A DNA stretch of 64,000 bases, from positions 1-64,000 of the forward strand of contig DASQOL010000004.1 in assembly GCA_035644475.1 (NCBI GenBank), written 5' to 3'. This DNA comes from FEN-1219 sp035644475 (GTDB lineage: Bacteria > Pseudomonadota > Gammaproteobacteria > Steroidobacterales > Rariloculaceae). The position numbers and the translations under genes are program-made. The notes below the pieces were generated by a model. That model had not been told where the DNA came from, made no database searches, and saw only the letters and a list, made by a program, of their open reading frames with translations. This document shows, one piece after another, positions 24,805 through 33,639 of the stretch; the first letter of the stretch is position 1, and each line of letters begins with the position of its first letter.

Positions 24805-25551
24805 CTACTGGCCGGCGAGCTTGCGGAGGTCCGCGGCGGTGAGGTTGCCCTTGGCGAGCGGTTGGCCCAGATCGAACTCGCGGGTTTTGGCGAGCGAGCC
24901 GATCATGACCGAGTCGAAGCCCGCGTCGCGCACGAGCCGCTGCGCGACCGCGATGGCCTGCGCGTCGTCGCCGCCGATCGGGATCGCGAGCCGCTCGGGC
25001 GTGCGGTTGCCGTCGTTCGCCAGCGACATGAAACCGATGCAGTTGAACGCGCGCACCACGCGGTTGTTGTGCAACAGCTCGGCCGTGGCGACGCCCGCGC
25101 CCTTCTTCTGCCACTCGGCGGCCTCAGCGCCGTCGCGCCCCGGGTTCGGGTTGCTCGTGTCGAGGATCACCTTGCCCGCGAGCTCCGCGCGCAGGTCGGT
25201 GCCGATCTGCGGCATCGCGCCGTACGGGATCGATACGAGGATCACCTCGCCGAACGCCGCGGCCTCCTTCGGCGTGCCCGCGTGCGCGCGCGGCCCGAGC
25301 TCCTTCACGAGATCCTGGAGCTCCTCCGGATGCCGCGACGAGACGAACACCTCGTGCCCGGCCTTCACCCAGTGCCGCGCGAGCGCGCTGCCGATTCGGC
25401 CGGTGCCGATGATGCCGATCTTGAGCGGCGGGCCGGCTGCTTGCGCGTGCGCGGGCGCCGAAGCGCCGAGACCGGCGAGCAGGCCGATGGCCGCGCTCGC
25501 GGCGAGCGCGACGATCGAACGGCGGGTGATGACGGCAGTTTTCGTTGGCAT
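24805..25551 (-). CDS. Exported NADPH-dependent F420 reductase-like oxidoreductase
   Basis: 248 residues from the ATG at 25551. The N-terminus is a likely Tat signal: VITRRSIVALAAS, then a hydrophobic run and cleavage near AHAQ. The mature protein has a Rossmann fold IGIIGTGRIGSALARHW and SSRHPEEL, with FNCIGFMSLAND further on. This matches the NADP oxidoreductase, coenzyme F420-dependent family, which in proteobacteria includes many proteins with unknown partners. Periplasmic export of a Rossmann enzyme with its cofactor fits Tat. Confidence 0.82.
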   Translation of the reverse strand: MPTKTAVITRRSIVALAASAAIGLLAGLGASAPAHAQAAGPPLKIGIIGTGRIGSALARHWVKAGHEVFVSSRHPEELQDLVKELGPRAHAGTPKEAAAFGEVILVSIPYGAMPQIGTDLRAELAGKVILDTSNPNPGRDGAEAAEWQKKGAGVATAELLHNNRVVRAFNCIGFMSLANDGNRTPERLAIPIGGDDAQAIAVAQRLVRDAGFDSVMIGSLAKTREFDLGQPLAKGNLTAADLRKLAGQ

Positions 25552-25574
25552 GTTGTCCTCGACTGTTTTCGCTG

Positions 25575-25769
25575 TCAGGTCCTGAAGCTCCGCGACCGGC
25601 TCAAGAACCAGATCGCGGCGAGAAAGCCGATCACTCCTTCGGCGACGAAGAAGCCGATCCAAGGCGCGGTCGCACCCTGCATCTTGCCGGTGGAGAACCA
25701 GTAGATCGCGTGCACGAGCAGGAGCGCGCAGATCGCGGCATTCACCCGGTATCTCGTCGGCTTGTTCAT
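25575..25769 (-). CDS. Small two-helix membrane protein
   Basis: 64 residues; start ATG at 25769 overlaps the stop of the DsbA-like gene by 4 bp. Two hydrophobic segments (AAICALLLVHAIYWF and WIGFFVAEGVIGFLAAIWFL) are joined by a short loop. No family recognised. The overlap and tight spacing to the oxidoreductase gene downstream suggest one operon with the Tat-exported enzyme. Confidence 0.6.
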   Translation of the reverse strand: MNKPTRYRVNAAICALLLVHAIYWFSTGKMQGATAPWIGFFVAEGVIGFLAAIWFLSRSRSFRT

Positions 25770-26406
25770 TGCACCTTGGCCCGCTCGGCGCGCGCCTTCG
25801 CGATCAGCTGGTCGACGATCGTGAGCTGACCCACGTACACGCCGTCGTCCTGGATCTCGACCATGTACTTGCCGTCGACCACGAGCGTCGGCACCCCGGC
25901 GATCCGATAGGTCTTCGCGAGCTGGTCACCGCGCGACACGAACGACTTGATGCTGAACGAGTTGAACGCGTTCGTGAACTCCGTGCGATCGACGCCGTGC
26001 TTCGCAACCCAGTCGACGACGCGCTCGTCGGTCGACAGGTCGACGTTCTCGCGATGGATCGCGTTGAAGATCGCCGCGTCGAGCGCGTCCACCTTGCCGA
26101 GCGCGTTCAAGGTATAGAAAAGCTGTGACGGCTTCGCCCACGGCCCGTGGCCGACGACGACCGCGACGCGCTCGAACACGACGTCTTTGGCAACGACGCG
26201 GTCCACTTCGCGAGCACCGGGTAGAACGCCGCGCAATGCGGGCACGCGTACGAGAAGAACTCGGTGACGACGATGCGCTTCGCGTCGCTCGTGGGCTGCT
26301 GGGGAACGACCGCGACGTAGTCGCGGCCCGCCTGCGGCTCCGCGCCCGCGGCGGCGGCCGCCAACGACAACAGCAGTACCGCGCCCATTCGAATCGTTTG
26401 CCGCAT
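25766..26406 (-). pseudogene. dsbA: DsbA-type thiol:disulfide oxidoreductase, frameshifted
   Basis: From the ATG at 26406 the frame gives a signal peptide (LLLSLAAAAAGAEP) and the active site FFSYACPHCAAFYP. After LAKWTASLPK the protein sequence continues only in another frame (DVVFERVAVVVGHGPWAKPSQ and on to the stop at 25766). This includes the cis-Pro motif AGVPTLVVDGKY. A single-base loss near 26183-26188 (CCAAAGACG instead of an expected CCAAAGGACG) explains the break. It is either a real inactivating mutation or a sequencing/assembly error. Intact, it would be a periplasmic disulfide-forming enzyme of about 213 residues. Confidence 0.85.
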
Positions 26407-26486
26407 CGATCGCTTCCTCGTTCGAGACCGCGGTAACTAGACACGTTTCCCGAAGATGCCGCAAGCCGCAGGGGCCGGCCCACCCG

Positions 26487-26505
26487 GTCGTGTCTCACTT
26501 TGGCC
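26487..26505. repeat. Half arm of the GTGTCTCACTTTGGCC repeat family
   Basis: The 19-mer at 26487-26505 is identical to the outer arm of the large hairpin at 58036-58228. Here it is single. Read on the minus strand it supplies the last codons and TGA stop (26495-26497) of the GNAT gene. Confidence 0.7.
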
Positions 26506-27091
26506 GGTGGCCGTTTCGGAGCAGGGAGTAGGTCAGCGAATCGCGGGGACCGCCGCCCAAGCTCGGGCGCGGGACCCAGCGGCGCAGGGTTCCCTCGCGG
26601 CGCATGCCGATGCGCTCGAGCAGCCCGGCGGAGGCAGCGTTGTCGACGTCGCAGGTCGCCCAGACGCGCGCGATGGTCGGTTGCTCCCAGGCCCACTGCA
26701 CGAGCCAGGTCACGGCCTCGCTCATGAGCCCGCGCCGCCACCACCGACGGCCGAGCACGTAGCCCATGTCCATCGACTCGCCGCGCACGCGCGCCGACAG
26801 CATCCCGACGAGCGGGCCGTCCGGCTTCAGCCTCAGGCACCAGGAATAGGACTTGCCGCTCGCCCACGCGGCCTCGCAGGTCTCGAGGAACGCCAGGGTC
26901 TCGCCCACGTCGCGGTGCGGCCGCCACACCATGTAGCGGGCGACCTCGGGATCCCGCGCGTAGCTCTCGAGCACCGCGTCCGCGTCGGCGCGGGTTGCCG
27001 CCGCGGCGGCGAGACGCGCCGTCTGCCACTCGCGCGGCGGCACGGCCGCGACGCGCTGCTCCAATCCTGGGTGGGCATCGCTCGTCACCAT
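26495..27091 (-). CDS. GNAT-family N-acetyltransferase (RimJ/RimL type)
   Basis: 198 residues from the ATG at 27091, which overlaps the upstream GST gene by 7 bp. Acetyl-CoA fold elements: ARYMVWRPHRD, MGYVLGRRWWRRGLMSEAV and CDVDNAASAGLLERIGMRREG. This is the typical pattern of ribosomal-protein-alanine-acetyltransferase-like enzymes, though many act on small molecules. The C-terminal PK-stop is formed by a dispersed repeat arm, so the end of the protein may be slightly altered compared with relatives. Confidence 0.87.
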   Translation of the reverse strand: MVTSDAHPGLEQRVAAVPPREWQTARLAAAAATRADADAVLESYARDPEVARYMVWRPHRDVGETLAFLETCEAAWASGKSYSWCLRLKPDGPLVGMLSARVRGESMDMGYVLGRRWWRRGLMSEAVTWLVQWAWEQPTIARVWATCDVDNAASAGLLERIGMRREGTLRRWVPRPSLGGGPRDSLTYSLLRNGHRPK

Positions 27092-27726
27092 CGCGGCTGC
27101 ACTCGCTCGCCGGGCAGCACCTCGTAGGGCAGCGCCCAGCCGGGAATCCCGCGAACGCGCTCGAGCCACGCGGCGACGTTCGGGAACCGGGCGCGCACGT
27201 CGTAGCCGCTTTCCTCGACCGGATAGAACAGGTAGCCGCTCATCGAGAAGTCCGCGATGGTGGGCGCCGCGCCGACCACGAACTCGCGGGCGGCGAGATG
27301 CTTGTCGACCACGCCGTAGGCCGCGTCGATCCGCGCCTTGAGCCAGCTCATGACGTTGGGGTCGGGCGCCGTGGGTGCGAACGACTTCAGGAATCGATAC
27401 GTGCCGAAGTAGCTCGTGAACTTGTGGTTGTCGAATAGCAGCCAGCGGAGCACGTCGAGCCGCTCCGCCTCGCCGTTGCCGCCGAACACCCCGTGACGCG
27501 CGGCGAGGAAGGTCAGAATCGCGCCCGATTGCGTGAGCCGCTGCTCGCCGTCCTCGAGCACCGGGATCTCGCCCATGTCGTTGACCTCGTCACGCCAGCT
27601 CGGGTCGCGTGTGGCGCCGTGGAAGTAGTCGACGAACACGGATTCGTACGGCTGGCGCAGCGCACGCAGCAGGAACGCGACCTTGAAGCAGTTGCCCGAC
27701 TGGGCGAAGCAATGCAACCGATACAT
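27085..27726 (-). CDS. Glutathione S-transferase family protein
   Basis: 213 residues from the ATG at 27726 (MYRLHCFAQSGNCFKV). The open frame extends upstream into 51-bp tandem repeats, which would add repeated residues; this is judged non-coding. A thioredoxin-like N-terminal half (EIPVLEDGEQRLTQSGAI) is followed by an all-helical half with GAAPTIADFSMSGYL. Glutathione-binding SGAI replaces the usual ESxAI form. Co-transcribed with the GNAT gene. Substrate unknown. Confidence 0.87.
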   Translation of the reverse strand: MYRLHCFAQSGNCFKVAFLLRALRQPYESVFVDYFHGATRDPSWRDEVNDMGEIPVLEDGEQRLTQSGAILTFLAARHGVFGGNGEAERLDVLRWLLFDNHKFTSYFGTYRFLKSFAPTAPDPNVMSWLKARIDAAYGVVDKHLAAREFVVGAAPTIADFSMSGYLFYPVEESGYDVRARFPNVAAWLERVRGIPGWALPYEVLPGERVQPRW

Positions 27727-27741
27727 CAGCCCCCCGTGCAC

Positions 27742-27894
27742 GACCGCCATGGATGGCGGGAGTGCCGCAAATGCAGGACGCCATTTGCGGCCGACCGCCA
27801 TGGATGGCGGGAGTGCCGCGAACGCAGGAGCAGCTTCGCGGCCGACCGCCATGGATGGCGGGAGTGCCGCGAACGCAGGAGCAGCTTCGCGGCC
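27742..27894. repeat. Three tandem 51-bp repeats with internal palindromes
   Basis: Units start at 27742, 27793 and 27844, each beginning GACCGCCATGGATGGCGGGA. Units 2 and 3 are identical over the visible part; unit 1 differs in its palindrome. Each unit contains two small inverted repeats: GCCATGGATGGC, and CCGCAAATG/CATTTGCGG in unit 1 or CCGCGAA/TTCGCGG in units 2 and 3. The array lies between the GST start and the stop of the HExxH protein gene. Confidence 0.85.
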
Positions 27895-27907
27895 TGCCTG
27901 AACGAGC

Positions 27908-28723
27908 CTACGGCACTATCGGTATCCCGAGCGCCATCACGCGCAGCGCCACCACGGCGAGCACGGCGATAGCCCAATCGGCGCGCCGCACCGCCACCCC
28001 CTTTCCGTGCGCGCGTCGAGCGGAGCCGACGAGCGCGCCGAACCCGGCGAAAACCCAGAACGCCCCCTCGGAAGCCCGGGCTTGCGCCGCAATCGCCGCC
28101 ATCGGCTGGTAGATCAGAAAGATCACCGCCGTGCCCACGAGCGCCGGCGCCACGACCACGGCAGCCACGCCCTTGAGCGCGCCGACGCCGGCCGGCACCC
28201 ACTCGCGCAGCTCGCGGCCGATGTCGAAGGAGAACCCGATCAACAGGAACGCGCCGACGCCCGCGATCGCGTAGCGCACGTTCATGGATAAGTCGAGAGC
28301 GGCGGCCGCATTGCTGAAGTCGCCGACGAACGCCACCGAGAACGTGTTGCCGAGAAAGTTTGCCACGCCGAAGACCGCGACGTAGAACAGCGGCAACTCC
28401 AACCACCAGCCGCGCATCGCGCGATGCGCGAACCAACAGAGCACGCCGATCACGAGGCTGAAAATCGGGCCCGCTGCGCGCACGAGACCCTGCACGTACA
28501 GCGTCTCGCTGGTGAGGTCGACGTCCACGTACGAGTGGAACAGCGTCGACGGTAAGCCGAGCCAATAGGCGGCCAACGCGTGCGCGAGCTCGTGCAGGCT
28601 GGTGTTGACCACGTAGCCGACCACGAACAGCAGCGTCGGCCTCAGCATCAGCCGGCCGAATGACGCCGCGGCCGTCTGCGGGGCGGCGGCGGCGGACGGG
28701 ATCGCAGTGTCGTCGGCGCTCAT
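27908..28723 (-). CDS. Integral membrane protein with HExxH motif (M50-like)
   Basis: 271 residues with about six hydrophobic segments. The sequence NTSLHELAHALAAYWLG carries an HExxH zinc motif at the end of the first membrane helix, as in site-2-protease-like M50 peptidases. A clear NPDG-type third-ligand motif is not seen. A second candidate region is AAGPIFSLVIGVLCW, resembling the AGPxxN part of M50 proteins. It may be a M50-like peptidase or a catalytically altered relative. Neighbouring macrodomain gene ends 13 bp upstream. Confidence 0.7.
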   Translation of the reverse strand: MSADDTAIPSAAAAPQTAAASFGRLMLRPTLLFVVGYVVNTSLHELAHALAAYWLGLPSTLFHSYVDVDLTSETLYVQGLVRAAGPIFSLVIGVLCWFAHRAMRGWWLELPLFYVAVFGVANFLGNTFSVAFVGDFSNAAAALDLSMNVRYAIAGVGAFLLIGFSFDIGRELREWVPAGVGALKGVAAVVVAPALVGTAVIFLIYQPMAAIAAQARASEGAFWVFAGFGALVGSARRAHGKGVAVRRADWAIAVLAVVALRVMALGIPIVP

Positions 28724-28735
28724 GCGTGGAGTGCG

Positions 28736-29269
28736 CTACTCGCCGAGCGCGCGCTGATACACCGCGAGATCGGCCGCCGAGAAGCAGCAGAACGTGATCG
28801 CGTCGACCACGTGGCCTCCGCTCACCGCCGCGCGCACGGTGCTCACCGCAACCCGCGTCGCGAGCTCGACGGGATAGCCGTAGACACCCGTGCTGATGCT
28901 CGGGAAGGCGATGGTCCGCACGGCGCGCTCCGCGGCAACCTCGAGCGAGCGCCGGTAGCACGACGCGAGCAGCTCGGCCTCGCCGCCCCGGCCGCCCGCC
29001 CAGACGGGGCCGACCGTATGGATCACGTGCCTCGCCGCCAGCCGATAGCCGCCGGTGATCTTGGCGTCGCCGGTGGCGCAACCCCGGAGCAGGCGGCACT
29101 CGGCAAGGAGCGCCGGTCCGGCCGCGCGATGAATCGCGCTGTCCACTCCTCCGCCGCCGAGCAACGACGAGTTGGCGGCGTTGACGATCGCGTCCACGTC
29201 CAGCGTGGTGATGTCCGCGTGCACGGCACGCAAGGTCGGCATCGAGGTCTTCGCGGCGCGTAGCGACAT
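28736..29269 (-). CDS. Macrodomain protein, O-acetyl-ADP-ribose deacetylase-like
   Basis: 177 residues from the ATG at 29269; a later ATG at 29242 is possible. Conserved macrodomain elements of the YmdB/MacroD type: ADITTLDVDAIVNAANSSLLGGGGVDSAIHRAAG, then GDAKITGGY, HVIHTVGPVW, and FPSISTGVYGYP. The Asn and Asp of NAANSSLLGGGGVD are the expected ADP-ribose binding and catalytic residues. Acts in the cytosol on ADP-ribose esters or mono-ADP-ribosylated proteins. Followed 13 bp later by the membrane protein gene. Confidence 0.9.
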   Translation of the reverse strand: MSLRAAKTSMPTLRAVHADITTLDVDAIVNAANSSLLGGGGVDSAIHRAAGPALLAECRLLRGCATGDAKITGGYRLAARHVIHTVGPVWAGGRGGEAELLASCYRRSLEVAAERAVRTIAFPSISTGVYGYPVELATRVAVSTVRAAVSGGHVVDAITFCCFSAADLAVYQRALGE

Positions 29270-29357
29270 GGTTCGGAGTCTACATGGCGGCCCCCAAAGC
29301 TGTAACCTGAGGCCACGGGCCACGTCTACACTCGAGTCGCACCACGGAGACCTCGAC

Positions 29358-29924
29358 ATGCGCCACGTCTCACTCCCGCTCCTCGTGCCCGCCGTCGCGT
29401 CGCTGCTGCTCGCGGGCTGCGGCATCACCGGCAACTTTCGCAACGATCCGGGTTACGCCGAGTTCGACTCGCCGGGAATGCGCGACACGGAACGCGAGAT
29501 CGGCCTGTCGCTCGGCCCCCTGCCGCTCGGCGTCGCGCGCTTGTTCTTCGGCGGCGACGAGGACATCGGGCCGATGCTCAAAGGGCTGCGGGCCGCGCGC
29601 GTGTACATCTACGACGTGGACGGCGACGCCGAGCGCGTCGAGAAGAGGATCGCCGAGACTCAGTCGAAGCTCCTGGCCGACGGTTGGTTCCCGGTCGTCA
29701 CGGTGAACGACGAGGGCGACCGTGTCGCCGTGCTGATGCATGCCGACCGCCACAACAAGCCGCGAGGGATGGCCGTGATCGTGCAGGACTCCGAGGACGT
29801 GGTGCTCGTGAACCTGATCGGCGAAATCCAGCCGGAGATGTTCAACACCTACATGGCCGAGCTCGGCGTCGACGCGCCGCGCGTCGACATCGACCCCGGG
29901 ACGCTGCAGGCCGTCGTGCGCTAG
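29358..29924 (+). CDS. DUF4252-type lipoprotein
   Basis: 188 residues from the ATG at 29358. The signal ends in a lipobox LLAGCG. The mature part (RVYIYDVDGDAERVEKRI, then VNDEGDRVAVLMHADR and IVQDSEDVVLVNLIGEI) fits the DUF4252 pattern of small envelope lipoproteins. Function unknown; probably attached to the outer membrane facing the periplasm. Convergent with the M20 peptidase gene, whose stop is 4 bp away. Confidence 0.8.
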   Translation: MRHVSLPLLVPAVASLLLAGCGITGNFRNDPGYAEFDSPGMRDTEREIGLSLGPLPLGVARLFFGGDEDIGPMLKGLRAARVYIYDVDGDAERVEKRIAETQSKLLADGWFPVVTVNDEGDRVAVLMHADRHNKPRGMAVIVQDSEDVVLVNLIGEIQPEMFNTYMAELGVDAPRVDIDPGTLQAVVR

Positions 29925-29928
29925 GAGC

Positions 29929-31368
29929 CTACCCGCCGCTCGCCTTCGCGCGGGCGAGCGTCTGCACCACGTCCCACTGGAAGCGCACGAACCGGTGCAG
30001 CTCGGCCTCGAGGATCCGCTCCTGGTCGCTGTGCGCGCCGAAGCCCTTGGGGCCATCCTCCTCGTCGGTGGCGGGCCCCATGCCGTAGCACTGCACGCCC
30101 TTCGCGCGCAGGAACGCCATGTCGGTGGCGGCCGGGATCATGGTCGGCAGCGTCTTCGTGGCGTAGTGCTTGCCGATCGCGGCCTCGATCACGGTGAACG
30201 CCTCGTTATCGATCCGCGATAGGCCGCCCTCGCGCGGCTTGCCGGTAGTCGACGGCGGCCAATGGTTGAACACGACCTCGACGGCCGGATCGCCGACGAC
30301 CTTCTCGAGCTCGGCGCGAAACTCGTCCGGGTTCTGATCGGGCAGCATCCGCACGTCGAGCGTGGCGCGCGCCTCCGACGGGATCACGTTGTTGCGATAG
30401 CCGCCGTTCACGATGTTCGGCGACAGCGACGTGCGCAGCATCGACGCGTGCCGCGGCTCGTTCGCGCGAAGCCACGCGTCGGCCGCCGCGACCGCTTTGG
30501 GATCGGCGCTCAGCACGTCGCGGTAAACCCGCGCAATCTGCGGCGACGACATGTCGGCGAGCCGCGTGAAGTACGCGCGCGTGGTCGCGTTCAAGCGCAC
30601 CGCGGGCTGCCATTCGGTGGCCGCGGCCACCGCTCGCGCCAGATGCGCGATCGCGTTCGTCTGCAGCGGTACCGAGCCGTGCCCCGACGGCCCGTGCGCG
30701 ACCAGGTCGATGCCGTTCGGAATCTTCTCGCCGGTTTCCACCGACGCGTAGCGCACCGTACCGCCGAGCCGCGACACGCCGCCGCCTTCGGCGAGGCAGT
30801 ACTCGGCGTTTATCTTGTCGAAATGCTCGTTGGCCATGAGCTCGATGCCCATCGGAGTGTTGCCCTCCTCGCCCGCCTCGGCGAGGAAGATCACGTCGCG
30901 GTCGAGCGGCACGCCGGCGCGCTTGAGCAACAGCATGATCATCAGCGCGGCCGTGACGTTGTCCTTGTCGTCGACCGTGCCGCGGCCGTAGATGTAGCCG
31001 CCGTCGCGCACCGCGCCGAACGGCGGGTGCTGCCACTTCGCGGGGTCGACGTTGACGACGTCCAAGTGGCCCATGATCAGGAGCGGCCGCTTCGCGCCGG
31101 AGCCCTTGAGCCGCGCAACCACGTTCGGCCGGTGCGGCTCCTTGGCGAACGTCTCGACGGCGATGCCCTCGCGCTCGAGGACCTGCTGCAGGTAGTCCGC
31201 GGCGGGCTTCTCGTTGCCGGGCGGATCGCTCGTATCCATGCGGACGAGCGCTTGGAAGTGCTGGAGGGTCTCGGCCTCGACGGCGGGCCAGCTGGGCTCT
31301 GCGGGCGGCTGGGCGCGCGCCGCCGCAACGGTAGCGACGAGGACCGGAAGGAGAATCGAGCGCCGCAT
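29929..31368 (-). CDS. Secreted M20-family metallopeptidase
   Basis: 479 residues from the ATG at 31368 (MRRSILLPVLVA), with a signal peptide ending near ARAQ. Zinc-site motifs of M20: MGHLDVVNVD, YGRGTVDDKD, AEAGEEGN and a late AFGAHSDQE-type region (GFGAHSDQERI). An M20 dimerisation domain is inferred between about 210 and 330. Family members cleave dipeptides, peptides or acyl-amino acids. Export suggests periplasmic peptide degradation. Confidence 0.9.
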   Translation of the reverse strand: MRRSILLPVLVATVAAARAQPPAEPSWPAVEAETLQHFQALVRMDTSDPPGNEKPAADYLQQVLEREGIAVETFAKEPHRPNVVARLKGSGAKRPLLIMGHLDVVNVDPAKWQHPPFGAVRDGGYIYGRGTVDDKDNVTAALMIMLLLKRAGVPLDRDVIFLAEAGEEGNTPMGIELMANEHFDKINAEYCLAEGGGVSRLGGTVRYASVETGEKIPNGIDLVAHGPSGHGSVPLQTNAIAHLARAVAAATEWQPAVRLNATTRAYFTRLADMSSPQIARVYRDVLSADPKAVAAADAWLRANEPRHASMLRTSLSPNIVNGGYRNNVIPSEARATLDVRMLPDQNPDEFRAELEKVVGDPAVEVVFNHWPPSTTGKPREGGLSRIDNEAFTVIEAAIGKHYATKTLPTMIPAATDMAFLRAKGVQCYGMGPATDEEDGPKGFGAHSDQERILEAELHRFVRFQWDVVQTLARAKASGG

Positions 31369-31432
31369 CGAACCCACTCCGAATCGCGCAGATTGCGCGT
31401 CGTCGATTCTAGCCGCGGCGAGACCCGTTCCG

Positions 31433-32143
31433 TTAACCCGCGAGCTCGGCGGCGAGCTCCTGGAAGAACGCGCTGCGCTTGCGCCGCATGATGTCGGCGG
31501 CGGTCGCGCCCTCGCGGTTCGCGATGTCGGTACGCGGCCGGTACTTCGCGAGCATTCGAAAGTGCTTCTCGTCGCTGCCCTTCTTCAGCATGTGATGCAG
31601 CGCGGTCATGCCCTTCAAGCTTTGGAAATTCACGTCGGCACCGAGCTTCAACAACTCCTCTGCGCCCCGGAAGCGGCTCCACTGCACCGCGAACAGGAAC
31701 GGCGACGCGTCTTCCGCGCTCGCGTCGAGCGGCGCGCCGTGCCGCGCGAGCAGACGCAGCGCTTCGACGTCGTCGTTGAAGGCGGCGGCCCAGAGGCAAT
31801 GGTTGGGATCGGCACCGCGCTCGAGCAGGAACTCCGCAAGCGCGACGTTCTTGCCCCAAGCGAGCGAATACCAAAGCGGCGTCGCTCGAAAGTTCTCCTC
31901 GGTGAACGCCGCGTCCTCGAGGCTCAAGCCGGCGTCGAGCAGCACACGGGCGGTCGCGATACCGTCCGCCGGCTTCAAGCGGCGCGCCTTCACCGGGACG
32001 CCGCAGGCGAGATGCAGCCACGTGCGGCCGCGCTTGTCCCTCACACCGAGCAAAGGTGAATTGCCGCGGAGCGCCACGGCCACGTCCTGCGCGCGCAGCT
32101 CCTTCACGAGCTCGAGCATCCGCGTCTTCGAGACGCCGGCCAC
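31433..32143 (-). CDS. Ankyrin-repeat protein
   Basis: 236 residues from a GTG at 32143 (a TTG at 32149 is also in frame), 9 bp after the VOC gene stop. At least four ankyrin-like repeats: TWLHLACGVP, TPLWYSLAWGKNVALAEFLLERGADPN, DDVEALRLLARHGAPLD, and GAEELLKLGADVNFQSLKGMTALHHMLKKG. It is a protein-protein interaction scaffold; no catalytic part is seen. Cytosolic, no signal peptide. Confidence 0.83.
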   Translation of the reverse strand: MAGVSKTRMLELVKELRAQDVAVALRGNSPLLGVRDKRGRTWLHLACGVPVKARRLKPADGIATARVLLDAGLSLEDAAFTEENFRATPLWYSLAWGKNVALAEFLLERGADPNHCLWAAAFNDDVEALRLLARHGAPLDASAEDASPFLFAVQWSRFRGAEELLKLGADVNFQSLKGMTALHHMLKKGSDEKHFRMLAKYRPRTDIANREGATAADIMRRKRSAFFQELAAELAG

Positions 32144-32152
32144 GCTCAACCC

Positions 32153-32617
32153 TCAGGTACCGACAAGCTGCACAGGCACGCCGGCCGGGTCGCGCACGTG
32201 GAACCCGTAGTCGAGGTTGTTCTCGCCTTTGAGGCCGTGGCGGGCGAGCGTGGCCGTCGCCGATTCGCGCTCGAAGCCGTCGACCGCGATCGCGAAGTGA
32301 TCGACGATGCCGAACGGCTCCTTGTGGTGCAGCGACACGATGATCCGCGTCGTGCCCATGCGCACGATCTCGTTCGGCTTATCCTCGTTGACGACGTTGA
32401 GGCCGAAGATCGTGCGATAGAACTCGACGGACTTTGCGAGGTCGGGCGTCTGCACGCTGATGTGATCGATGCGCGACGACTTGAACGGCGTCTCTTGCGC
32501 CGCGGCTGGCGCCGCAGCGCCCGTCGCGGCGAGCGCAGTGAGCCCCTGGAGCAACTGGCGGCGCGACAGCGTGCCCGCGTCGAACCGCGCGACGAGATCG
32601 GAGATAACGGCTTGCAT
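32153..32617 (-). CDS. Tat-exported VOC (glyoxalase-like) protein
   Basis: 154 residues. The N-terminus SRRQLLQGLTALAATGAA with AAAQ cleavage is a good twin-arginine signal. The mature part starts IDHISVQTPDLAKSVEFYRTIFGL and contains KEPFGIVDHFAIAVDGF and FHVRDPAGVPVQL, one VOC module. The N-terminal 17 residues before the signal (ISDLVARFDAGTL) resemble the prefix common in secreted VOC proteins. Substrate unknown; a metal-dependent dioxygenase or isomerase-like fold is expected. Confidence 0.85.
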   Translation of the reverse strand: MQAVISDLVARFDAGTLSRRQLLQGLTALAATGAAAPAAAQETPFKSSRIDHISVQTPDLAKSVEFYRTIFGLNVVNEDKPNEIVRMGTTRIIVSLHHKEPFGIVDHFAIAVDGFERESATATLARHGLKGENNLDYGFHVRDPAGVPVQLVGT

Positions 32618-32649
32618 GGTTGCCCCCCTTCTTAAGTAAGACTCGGCGA

Positions 32650-33264
<615 letters not shown>

Positions 33265-33321
33265 CGACGGTCATCCCCAACGAGCGACGGCCGATGATGC
33301 CACAACTCGAACGCGACGGGC

Positions 33322-33564
33322 TCAGGCGTCGACGTTGAGCTTGTCTCGAAGAAACTCCGGCGCGAAGTCCGCTCCGTTGGTCCAGACGAGCGTGCGCAGC
33401 TCCGGATGCAGCTGGAAGCTGCTGAAGAACCTGACGTCCCGCAGCGGCTTGAAGACCGGTCCCGTCAGTTCTTGCGAAAGGTCGACGTCACCCTGAGCGC
33501 CGTCGTCGAACCGGAGCCAAACGATAAACGCACGGACGTACCGCGCTTCGACGAAGGGCGCCAT
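33322..33564 (-). CDS. DUF2442 family protein
   Basis: 80 residues from the ATG at 33564 (MAPFVEARYVRAF). The segments VWLRFDDGAQGDVDLSQEL, VFKPLRD, FFSSFQLHPELRTLVWTNGADFAPEFL are the DUF2442 pattern. DUF2442 often pairs with DUF4160 as a proposed toxin-antitoxin module, but no DUF4160 gene is seen on either side. Function therefore unknown. Confidence 0.85.
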   Translation of the reverse strand: MAPFVEARYVRAFIVWLRFDDGAQGDVDLSQELTGPVFKPLRDVRFFSSFQLHPELRTLVWTNGADFAPEFLRDKLNVDA

Positions 33565-33639
33565 GCCCGTCACTCCAACGGCTCGATCCTGATCAGTGGT
33601 AATCCCGCCTGGGCCAGATCCCAATCAAATAGTAGGGAA

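Noticed and set aside
27742..27894. Tandem repeats considered as a CRISPR array
   Set aside because: Units of 51 bp follow directly on each other with no variable spacers, and no cas genes are nearby.
33322..33564. DUF2442 gene considered as half of a toxin-antitoxin pair
   Set aside because: No DUF4160 or other partner gene is present on either side; flanking frames give no fitting protein.
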